From the NCBI GenBank assembly GCA_964349515.1, contig CAYGHG010000084.1, positions 1 to 11,386 on the forward strand: 11,386 nt of DNA, given 5' to 3'. How positions within the stretch are numbered: the first letter of the stretch is position 1; each line of letters opens with the position of its first letter. The translations under genes and the position numbers were made by a program. The notes beneath the pieces were generated by a model. That model was not told the origin of the DNA. It saw only the letters and a program-made list of their open reading frames with translations, and searched no databases. Origin of the DNA: CAYGHG01 sp964349515. GTDB taxonomy: Bacteria > Oederibacteriota > PGYV01 > CAYGHG01. Positions 5,279-11,345 of this stretch are shown here, one piece after another.

Positions 5279-6538
5279 GTGCACATCACCGCTCTGATTC
5301 TTGCCGCCGGCAGGGGAACCAGGATGCATTCTGACAAAACAAAAGTACTGCACGAACTCTGCGGGCGCACCATGATTGAGCACGTAATACTCTCTTGTAT
5401 GGCTGCGGGAGTAAAAGACATAGTGGTAATCGGCGGGGCAAACATGAAGGAGCTTAAAAACGAGCTCTTTCACAGGCACCCTTCCCTGAAATACGCACTG
5501 CAAAAAGAGCCTCTTGGAACCGGGCAGGCGGTTTTATCCGCTTTCAGGTCAAAAATCAGCCTTGGCGGCAATGTGCTGATACTTTCGGGGGACGTACCGC
5601 TTATCACGGCTCCGACAATACGGGGTTTAATTAATGACTTTACAAAGCAGGGGTGCGCGGGTATAATTGGAACTTCCGTGGCGGAAAACCCGCGCGGTTA
5701 CGGCAGGATAGTACGCTTTGGCGGTGACGTTGTAAGGATTACGGAAGAAAAAGACTGTACGGAAAAAGAGCGTCTTATTAATGAAGTAAACGGCGGGATA
5801 TATGTTTTTAGGGCAAAAGAACTTTTCACTGCACTAAAAGCAGTAAAAGTTAACCCGCTGAAAAACGAGTATTACCTGACAGATGCGGTGGAGATAATGT
5901 CTAAAAAAGGCCTTAAAATAAAGGGAAAAAAGGTAAGTTCAGAAGAGCTTGCAGGCATTAACGACCGGGTGCAGCTTGGCGCGGCGGCAAAGATTAAGAA
6001 CAAAAAAAGGCTTGAAAACCTTGCCGAAAATGGTATAACTATTGTTGATTTTGATACCGTATTTATTGAAGAAAACGTAACTATCGGGCAGGAGACAGTT
6101 ATACAGCCTTTTTGCGTCATCAAAGGCCCCTCTTCGATAGGCAGTAAATGCATGATAGGGCCGGCGGCTCACATAAGGCCCGGAAGCGTCATCGGCAACA
6201 ACTGCAAAATTGGTAATTACGTCGAGGTTAAAAAATCAAAAATAGGGGACAATACAAGCGTCTCTCATTTGAGTTATATAGGCGACGCCGAACTTGGGCA
6301 GGGAGTAAACATAGGGGCGGGGACAATAACCGCAAACTATGACGGAAAGAATAAGCACAAAACTGTAATAGGAAGCGGCGCATACGTGGGAAGCAATGTG
6401 GTGTTTGTGGCGCCGGTAAAAATAGGAAAAAACAGCGTGGTAGGCGCAGGCTCGGTAATAACAGACGACGTGCCGGATAACGCGCTTGCCATAGCAAGAT
6501 GCAGGCAGACAGTAAAACCGCACAGGAGAAAAAAATGA
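5279..6538 (+). CDS. glmU: Bifunctional GlmU, N-acetylglucosamine-1-P uridyltransferase / glucosamine-1-P acetyltransferase
   Basis: GlmU makes UDP-N-acetylglucosamine, the precursor of peptidoglycan and lipopolysaccharide, by acetylating glucosamine-1-phosphate and coupling it to UTP. The N-terminal nucleotidyltransferase has LAAGRGTRM at 8-16, SGDVPL with D105, NEVNGGIYVF at 168-177 and GINDRVQL with N228, spaced almost as in E. coli. The C-terminal left-handed beta-helix keeps the acetyltransferase residues: R300, K318, H330, Y333, N353 and Y354. At 419 residues it is about 37 shorter than the E. coli enzyme (456). The distance from N228 to H330 is 102 residues against 136, so about two helix coils are missing before the active site. 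Translation starts at GTG, supported by GGGAGG at 5267-5272. The stop overlaps the prs start as ATGA. Both activities are probably retained. Confidence 0.95.
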   Translation: MHITALILAAGRGTRMHSDKTKVLHELCGRTMIEHVILSCMAAGVKDIVVIGGANMKELKNELFHRHPSLKYALQKEPLGTGQAVLSAFRSKISLGGNVLILSGDVPLITAPTIRGLINDFTKQGCAGIIGTSVAENPRGYGRIVRFGGDVVRITEEKDCTEKERLINEVNGGIYVFRAKELFTALKAVKVNPLKNEYYLTDAVEIMSKKGLKIKGKKVSSEELAGINDRVQLGAAAKIKNKKRLENLAENGITIVDFDTVFIEENVTIGQETVIQPFCVIKGPSSIGSKCMIGPAAHIRPGSVIGNNCKIGNYVEVKKSKIGDNTSVSHLSYIGDAELGQGVNIGAGTITANYDGKNKHKTVIGSGAYVGSNVVFVAPVKIGKNSVVGAGSVITDDVPDNALAIARCRQTVKPHRRKK

Positions 6539-7464
6539 TACTTTTTACAGGGAACGCAAATCCGGAACTTGCAAGGCACATAGCAAAGAACCTTAAAACA
6601 GACATAGGCGACGCCCTGGTGGGAAAATTTCCCGAGGGCGAAGTGATGGTAAAAATAAATGAAAACGTCAGGGGCAAAGACGTATTCGTAATCCAGTCAA
6701 CCTGCCCGCCCAATACCAATGACAATATGATGGAACTTTTCATAATGATAGACGCCTTAAGAAGGGCGTCGGCAAAAAGGATAACCGCGGTCGTTCCTTT
6801 TTACGGCTACGCGAGGCAGGACAGAAAAGACCAGCCGAGGGTGCCGATTACCGCGAAGCTTATCGCAAACCTGATAACAGAGGCCGGGGCTGACCGGGTG
6901 CTTACCATGGATCTTCACGCAGGCCAGATACAGGGGTTCTTTGACATACCTGTTGACCACCTTCTCGCGGCGCCTGTTTTCATAGATTATTTTAAAAAGA
7001 AAAAGCTGGATAACCTGATAGTCGCGACTGCCGACATAGGCGGGATAAAACTCGCGTGGTATTTTGCGGAAAAACTGGGCACGGAAATAGCCATAACCGA
7101 CAAGAAAAGGCGCGGCCCGGAGTCGGTTGAGGCAATGCACATAATAGGGGACGTAAAGGGCAAAAATGTTCTTATACCCGACGACATGCTGGCAACCGGC
7201 GGCACGCTCGTACAGGCCGCGAAGTTTCTGAAGGCAAAAGGGGCAAAAGACATATACGCCTGTATGACGCACGGGCTTTTTTCGGGCACGGCGCTTGAAA
7301 AAATAGCGGATTCGCCGATAAAAGAAGTGGTGGTAACGGACACCATACCGCAAGACGCCAGAAAGGGAGTAAAAAAAGTAAAGGTGCTCTCTGTCTCGGG
7401 GCTTTTCGCGGAGGCAATAAACAGGATACACGAGGAAAAAACTATAAGCGAGCTTTTCAAATAA
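6535..7464 (+). CDS. prs: Ribose-phosphate pyrophosphokinase (PRPP synthetase)
   Basis: This enzyme transfers pyrophosphate from ATP to ribose 5-phosphate, making PRPP for nucleotide, histidine and tryptophan synthesis. The 309-residue product has the family landmarks FPEGEVMVKINENVRGKDVF at 32-51, GYARQDRK at 91-98, DLHAGQIQGFFDIPVDHL at 126-143, the flexible-loop DKKRR at 189-193 and the ribose-phosphate loop DDMLATGGT at 216-224. Two normally conserved stretches differ: the usual SPDxGGVxRAR reads TADIGGIKLAW at 165-175, and the aspartate expected at residue 220 is alanine. The ATG at 6535 overlaps the glmU TGA and has AGGAG at 6524-6528 six bases upstream; an upstream in-frame ATG at 6499 would add 12 residues not seen in the family. 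The glmU-prs-rplY-pth order is common in bacteria. Confidence 0.95.
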   Translation: MILFTGNANPELARHIAKNLKTDIGDALVGKFPEGEVMVKINENVRGKDVFVIQSTCPPNTNDNMMELFIMIDALRRASAKRITAVVPFYGYARQDRKDQPRVPITAKLIANLITEAGADRVLTMDLHAGQIQGFFDIPVDHLLAAPVFIDYFKKKKLDNLIVATADIGGIKLAWYFAEKLGTEIAITDKKRRGPESVEAMHIIGDVKGKNVLIPDDMLATGGTLVQAAKFLKAKGAKDIYACMTHGLFSGTALEKIADSPIKEVVVTDTIPQDARKGVKKVKVLSVSGLFAEAINRIHEEKTISELFK

Positions 7465-7507
7465 AAACAATCACACCCCGTAAAAAGGGTAGTGGGCAAT
7501 GTTATCC

Positions 7508-7514
7508 AAGGAGG
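7508..7514 (+). promoter_or_regulatory. Ribosome binding site fixing the rplY start at 7523
   Basis: AAGGAGG lies eight bases before the ATG at 7523. An in-frame ATG at 7499 precedes it and would add eight residues (MLSKEERE) encoded by the ribosome binding site itself, so that start is rejected. Confidence 0.85.
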
Positions 7515-7522
7515 AACGTGAA

Positions 7523-8203
7523 ATGCAGAAAGTAACTGTGGAAGCGAAAACAAGGGAAGGAAAAATTACGGCCCGAAAACTGAAGAAAGAGGGCTCAATT
7601 CCCGCGGTGGTTTACGGAAAAGAAACAAAATCAATGCCCATTGAGATTAAAATCAAGGACATAGAAAAAACCGTAAAAACCCTGAACGAAGGGATGATAC
7701 TTATCACCCTGAAACTTACCGACAAGAACGAGGAAAAGACAGTGGTAATACAGGAGGTTCAGCGCGACCCTGTATCGGAAGAAATCGTGCACGCTGATTT
7801 CCACCAGATAAATGAAAACGAAAAGCATTTGTTCAAGGTTCCGGTCACATCCAAGGGCGTGCCTGCGGGCGTTAAAATCGGCGGAACGCTTGAGTTTATC
7901 ACCAGGGAAATACCGGTACGCTGCCTCATAAAGGACCTGCCTGAGCGCTTTGAGTTTGACATATCAGGGATGGAGATAGGCCATGACTTTACGGTAGCCG
8001 ACATAAAGGCGCCTCAGGGTGTTGAGATAATGGAAGAAAAGCAGAAGGTGCTCTTCACCGTGCTTGCGATAAAGGCTGAGGAAGAAAAGAAACCGGCCGA
8101 AGGCGAAGCTGCGGCAGCACCTGCGGAGCCTGAAGTCCTGACGGCCAAAAAACCCAAAGAGGGCGAAGCGGCGGCTCCCGCGAAGGAAAAAGGAAAAAAA
8201 TAA
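7523..8203 (+). CDS. rplY: 50S ribosomal protein L25/CTC with long acidic-alanine tail
   Basis: L25/CTC binds 5S rRNA in the large ribosomal subunit. The 226-residue protein begins MQKVTVEAKTREGKITARKL and contains the family segments GSIPAVVYGKE at about 24-34, VIQEVQRDPVSEEIVHADFHQIN at about 75-97, and the CTC/TL5-type C-terminal beta domain (residues about 100-185). This makes it the long, two-domain form rather than the about 94-residue E. coli L25. The last 40 or so residues form a low-complexity tail rich in Glu, Ala, Lys and Pro with a repeated EGEAAA-PA unit, probably disordered. The start is set by AAGGAGG at 7508-7514. Its stop is three bases before pth. A weak hairpin at 7472-7494 precedes the ribosome binding site. 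Confidence 0.93.
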   Translation: MQKVTVEAKTREGKITARKLKKEGSIPAVVYGKETKSMPIEIKIKDIEKTVKTLNEGMILITLKLTDKNEEKTVVIQEVQRDPVSEEIVHADFHQINENEKHLFKVPVTSKGVPAGVKIGGTLEFITREIPVRCLIKDLPERFEFDISGMEIGHDFTVADIKAPQGVEIMEEKQKVLFTVLAIKAEEEKKPAEGEAAAAPAEPEVLTAKKPKEGEAAAPAKEKGKK

Positions 8204-8206
8204 AAA

Positions 8207-8770
8207 TTGAAGCTGATAGCCGGGCTCGGAAACAAAGGCAAAGAGTACGAAAACACCCGGCACAATATCGGCTTTTACTTCCTCGGGGAGTTTATGAAAT
8301 CCTCGGGCGTAAAGAAAACGGAAAAGAACAGGCTCGCCGAATACGCGCAGACGCGCATATCAGGCGGGCCTGTTTTACTTATAAAACCCATGACATACAT
8401 GAATCTCTCGGGGGAGGCTGTGGTTTTTTTTGCGCTAAAGCACAAGATACAGCCCTCTGACATACTGGTAATACATGACGACATAGACCTGCCCGAGTAC
8501 GCGCTTAAGATAAAAAAAGGGGGGGGCGACGGCGGCCACAACGGCATTAAATCAATAACCGCGTGCCTTAATACCCCTGATTTCGGGCGCCTGCGGGTGG
8601 GCGTGGGAAGGCCGGAGGAAAGAAAAGGCGCGGCTGATTACGTTCTGGAGCCCATGGCTTCCGCTGAGTCGGAAAAGTACGCGGAAAAGTTAAAGCCCGC
8701 GGAGGAATTCATATATAATTTTATAAATATGGGTTTTGAAAAAGCAGCCGGCAGGTTCAAGGCTGAATAA
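8207..8770 (+). CDS. pth: Peptidyl-tRNA hydrolase
   Basis: Pth hydrolyses peptidyl-tRNA released from stalled ribosomes and recycles tRNA; it is usually essential. The 187-residue product has the family residues in place: GLGN with N9, NTRHN with catalytic H19, PMTYMNLSG with N66, HDDIDLP with D91, and GGHNGIKS with N112. Translation must start at TTG 8207: an in-frame stop lies at 8201-8203 and the next ATG would remove the active-site histidine. The Shine-Dalgarno is poor: AAGGA at 8190-8194 is 12 bases away, within the end of rplY, so coupling to rplY translation is likely. A run of seven A then eight G at 8512-8526 encodes the conserved Lys/Gly segment. The ORF is intact. Confidence 0.95.
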   Translation: MKLIAGLGNKGKEYENTRHNIGFYFLGEFMKSSGVKKTEKNRLAEYAQTRISGGPVLLIKPMTYMNLSGEAVVFFALKHKIQPSDILVIHDDIDLPEYALKIKKGGGDGGHNGIKSITACLNTPDFGRLRVGVGRPEERKGAADYVLEPMASAESEKYAEKLKPAEEFIYNFINMGFEKAAGRFKAE

Positions 8771-8789
8771 ATAATTACCGGTAAAATAT

Positions 8790-8796
8790 AGGGGGG
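8790..8796 (+). promoter_or_regulatory. Purine-rich ribosome binding site for a CTG start of comEA
   Basis: AGGGGGG lies four bases before CTG 8801 and immediately after an in-frame TAG (8789-8791). It is the only plausible Shine-Dalgarno for the reading frame that includes the membrane anchor of the helix-hairpin-helix protein. The match to GGAGG is imperfect. Confidence 0.5.
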
Positions 8797-8800
8797 AATT

Positions 8801-9124
8801 CTGAAGTTCACAGACGCCGAGAAAAGCGTACTCGCAACTGTCATCATAGCCCTGTGCGCGGGCATAATAATCAATGTTTTTTTCTCCTACGGAAAAAAGA
8901 TAGAAACCGTTGAGGTGAAGAAAACATTCACCGCAATTAATATCAATACCGCCGACGAAGCCGGGCTCTGCGCCCTGCCCGGAATAGGGCCGGCGTATGC
9001 GGTACGTATTATTGAGCTGAGGGAAAAAACAGGCGGGTTTGCAAAGAAGGAAGACCTGCTGAAAGTTAAAGGCATAGGGCCGAAACGGTACGAACGAATA
9101 GCCCACTTAATTGACGTAAAATGA
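8801..9124 (+). CDS. comEA: ComEA-like membrane-anchored helix-hairpin-helix DNA-binding protein
   Basis: ComEA binds incoming double-stranded DNA on the outer face of the membrane during natural transformation. The C-terminal part carries the standard pair of helix-hairpin-helix motifs: LPGIGPAYAVRI at residues 59-70 and VKGIGPKRYERI at 89-100, preceded by the usual INTADEAGL. Read from CTG 8801, the 107-residue protein has an N-terminal hydrophobic segment (about residues 10-28, VLATVIIALCAGIIINVFF), giving the normal ComEA layout of anchor plus DNA-binding domain. The frame is open from 8792, but no ATG, GTG or TTG occurs before GTG 8915, which would yield a soluble 69-residue fragment. 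CTG (or ATT 8798) is therefore my inferred start. The stop overlaps the comEC ATG as ATGA, so the two are translationally coupled. Confidence 0.8.
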   Translation: MKFTDAEKSVLATVIIALCAGIIINVFFSYGKKIETVEVKKTFTAININTADEAGLCALPGIGPAYAVRIIELREKTGGFAKKEDLLKVKGIGPKRYERIAHLIDVK

Positions 9125-11082
9125 ACAGGCCCATAATCGCGCCCGCCGCGGCGCTTTGCGCCGGGATTGTAACTTCTGAAGTGCTGAAAATATACTGGCC
9201 GGTGTGGGCTGTTTTTGCTTTTGTTTTGTGCGCGGCAGCCCTTGCGCTGAAAGGTAAAAAATCCTCGGTAATCCTGCTCTGCGCTTTTTTTGCGGCAGGC
9301 GCGGCGCTTTACTCCTACGGAGTAATCAGGGTGCCTGCGGCAGGCATCGGCTCGCCGGAATTTGCCTCTGCCGGGAAAACAATCACAAAAATAACCGGGC
9401 GCGTCATGGATATTCCAAAAGAATCAGATTACACCGCTTATTTCATAATGGACGTGCGGAGCGCGGAAGGAGCAGGGGTTGTCTATAAAGGATTAAAGGG
9501 AAAAGCGCGTGTTTCGATGAGAAAGCGCATGGGAATAGCGCTTCAAAGCGGGGACATAATCGAAATACGCTCGGGTTTCAGCGCCCCGGAGCCGCCTCTT
9601 AACCCGGGGCAGTTTGATTATGGCAGGTATCTTCACAGAAAAGGCATAAGCGCTTTGATCAGGTGTGATGACTCCAGAGTAATCATAAAAGGCCATGAGC
9701 CGGGTTTTTTTACCTTTGCCGGTTTTTTAAGGCGCACAATGACTGACGCCATATACAGATATGTGCCGCATAGGGAGGCTGTTGTCGTTGAGGGTGTCTT
9801 GACGGGAAACGAGAGAAAAATATCTGAAGAGTTAAACGAGGCCTTTCGGGCGACCGGAACAGCGCACATACTCGCGGTGTCGGGGATGAACGCGAGCTTA
9901 GTCGCGCTTTTTATGTTTTTGGGGCTTAAAATTTTCAGGGTGCGCGGCAGGCCTGCCGCGGTAATAACAATAGGGGGAGTAATACTTTTTGCCCTCATGA
10001 CCGGCGCCGAGAGCTCTATTGTACGCGCCTCTGTGATGGCCTGCTCCGCGCTTCTCGCGGTGGCGCTCGGAAGAAACGCGGATGTATTAAACGCTCTTTA
10101 TATCTCATGTTTTTTTATGGTTACTACCGACCCTGCCGCGGTATTTGACGCGGGCTTTCAGCTCTCGTTTCTTGCGACCTTCGGGCTCATATACCTGACT
10201 CCGTGGGTTATAAAAATCTGCAGGGGCTGGCCTGATGCCGTCACGCTGACCGCCGGCACCTCTCTTGCGGCGCAGCTTTTTGTCTCGCCGGCAATCATTA
10301 ATACATTTGGCAGGCTGTCGCTCATATCCCTGTTGGCAAATATTTTCATAGCCCCGTTGTCGGGGTTTCTCACAATAACCGGGTTTATGATGTGGATTTT
10401 TTCGTGGATTCCGCCCATAGCCTCGGTTTTCGGCGCCGCCTGCTGGGCCATAACCGTTGTGATGTCCTATCTGGCGGAGTTGTTAAGCAGGGTGCCGTAC
10501 GCGGACATATCGGTAAAGCCGCTTGCGCCGTTTTCGGTGCTGTTTTATTATTTTATCCTGATTGCGCTTCCGCATGCTGACGTGGATGTGAAATTAAGGA
10601 ATATAAGCCTTAAAACAACAGCGGGAATTTTTCTGGCTGTTTCGTTTCTATTTCATGTTCTGTGCCACGACGGAAAATTCAGTTACTATGAATTCAGGGC
10701 AAAGGGCATAACAGCTTCATTTTACAAAACGGAAAAAAACAATAAAGTACTGGTGCTTGCCTGCGACGGAGGAAAAAAACAGGGGGATACAGGCTACGCC
10801 GTTGTCCCTTATCTGCGGCGATTGGGCGTAAACAGGATTGACCTGCTGATGTGCGTGGAGGTTAAAAACAGCGAAAACATTGCGGAAATTACAGGGAATT
10901 TTAACGTAAAGAAAGTAATGTATTCGGGCAATTCCACGAAGTGCTATTTGGAAAAGTGGGGGTCAGCGTGTGCAGGCCCGGGTTTTGGCGAGCTTGATTT
11001 CGGAAAAAACGGAAGGTTTGTCACAAACGCGTGGCCGAGGAAATCGGATGAAGGGGTGAAGGCTTTTGTGTGCGGGCGGTAA
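9121..11082 (+). CDS. comEC: ComEC/Rec2 DNA uptake channel with degenerate C-terminal domain
   Basis: ComEC is the inner-membrane channel that takes single-stranded DNA into the cytoplasm during transformation. The 653-residue product has N-terminal membrane spans, a soluble DUF4131-like region at about 75-195 containing PPLNPGQFDYGRYLHRKGI, and the competence domain with the signature FRATGTAHILAVSGMN beginning near residue 242, followed by many membrane spans to about 515. The C-terminal region (about 519-653) aligns by eye with the metallo-beta-lactamase-like domain through YAVVPYLRRLGVNRIDLLM, but the expected THxDxDH metal motif reads CVEVKNSEN and the DVGQGD element is absent. The domain is thus probably not a hydrolase. 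Translation starts at the ATGA overlap with comEA. It closes the glmU-to-comEC gene string; no standard terminator follows. Confidence 0.92.
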   Translation: MNRPIIAPAAALCAGIVTSEVLKIYWPVWAVFAFVLCAAALALKGKKSSVILLCAFFAAGAALYSYGVIRVPAAGIGSPEFASAGKTITKITGRVMDIPKESDYTAYFIMDVRSAEGAGVVYKGLKGKARVSMRKRMGIALQSGDIIEIRSGFSAPEPPLNPGQFDYGRYLHRKGISALIRCDDSRVIIKGHEPGFFTFAGFLRRTMTDAIYRYVPHREAVVVEGVLTGNERKISEELNEAFRATGTAHILAVSGMNASLVALFMFLGLKIFRVRGRPAAVITIGGVILFALMTGAESSIVRASVMACSALLAVALGRNADVLNALYISCFFMVTTDPAAVFDAGFQLSFLATFGLIYLTPWVIKICRGWPDAVTLTAGTSLAAQLFVSPAIINTFGRLSLISLLANIFIAPLSGFLTITGFMMWIFSWIPPIASVFGAACWAITVVMSYLAELLSRVPYADISVKPLAPFSVLFYYFILIALPHADVDVKLRNISLKTTAGIFLAVSFLFHVLCHDGKFSYYEFRAKGITASFYKTEKNNKVLVLACDGGKKQGDTGYAVVPYLRRLGVNRIDLLMCVEVKNSENIAEITGNFNVKKVMYSGNSTKCYLEKWGSACAGPGFGELDFGKNGRFVTNAWPRKSDEGVKAFVCGR

Positions 11083-11083
11083 C

Positions 11084-11193
11084 AACCCCCTTTTTCAAAG
11101 GTGGCGTAGTGGGATTGCCGTAACCCCCTTTTCCAAAGGGGGCGTAGTGGGATTGCCGTAACCCCCTTTTTCAAAGGGGGGCAGGGGGGATTG
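11084..11193. repeat. 38-bp tandem repeat with CCCCCTTT/AAAGGGGG palindromes
   Basis: Three units start at 11084, 11122 and 11160, a period of exactly 38 bp; the third is partial. Each begins AACCCCCTTT, then a 3-base loop, then AAAGGGGG or a one-mismatch form (AAAGGTGG in unit 1). The first two share the spacer GGCGTAGTGGGATTGCCGT, while the third diverges to GCAGGGGGGATTG. The inverted arms can form hairpins on either strand, and they may end the comEC transcript, but no T run follows. The C5T3/A3G5 style is like dispersed intergenic repeats I know from other bacterial genomes. No gene is seen in 11083-11345. Confidence 0.9.
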
Positions 11194-11204
11194 TAGTTAA
11201 GTTT

Positions 11205-11266
11205 TTAAGCCATGAGCTATAAGCTATAAGGAAGCCAAAAGCCATAAGACAAAAGTAATAAACATC
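11205..11266. repeat. Third heptamer cluster
   Basis: In register, the block reads AAGCCAT, GAGCTAT, AAGCTAT (11207-11227), then a 4-base shift (AAGG), then AAGCCAA, AAGCCAT, AAGACAA, AAGTAAT and AAACATC (11232-11266). The first 18 bases, TTAAGCCATGAGCTATAA at 11205-11222, match the motif at 3393 and 3688. The tail AAGACAAAA also recurs after the copy at 3688. No coding potential is assigned. Confidence 0.75.
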
Positions 11267-11289
11267 CATGCCTGTGTTTTTTGTTCTCT

Positions 11290-11321
11290 CAACTTGTAAA
11301 TTGCAACTTGCAACTTGCAAC
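11290..11321. repeat. CAACTTG heptamer repeat
   Basis: Four and a half 7-bp units are in register: CAACTTG, TAAATTG, CAACTTG, CAACTTG and CAAC. The unit resembles AAACTTG, the last unit of the array at 3395-3464, and has the same period. It is intergenic, and its function is unknown. Confidence 0.75.
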
Positions 11322-11345
11322 CGTCCTTCTTCGCGGCCGGCAGTG

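Noticed and set aside
6499..6534. Upstream ATG start for prs
   Set aside because: It would add 12 residues absent from the family; the ATG at 6535 has a good ribosome binding site and the ATGA overlap.
7499..7522. Upstream ATG start for rplY
   Set aside because: The added codons are the ribosome binding site itself; L25 proteins begin near MQKVTVEA.
6757..7553. Long minus-strand ORFs (237 and 188 codons) opposite prs
   Set aside because: They are antisense shadows of a gene with strong family motifs; they have biased, improbable composition and no recognisable domain.
8775..8784. TTACCGGTAA palindrome between pth and comEA
   Set aside because: Ten-base palindromes are expected about ten times by chance in this window; no other support.
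10944..11174. Minus-strand 76-codon ORF across the 38-bp repeats
   Set aside because: Its sequence is translated repeat (PLRPLWKRG-type) plus the antisense of comEC, so it is an artefact of the repeats.
11084..11193. Short CRISPR-like array
   Set aside because: The regular 38-bp period comes from whole-unit repetition; the would-be spacers are identical in the first two units and there are no cas genes.
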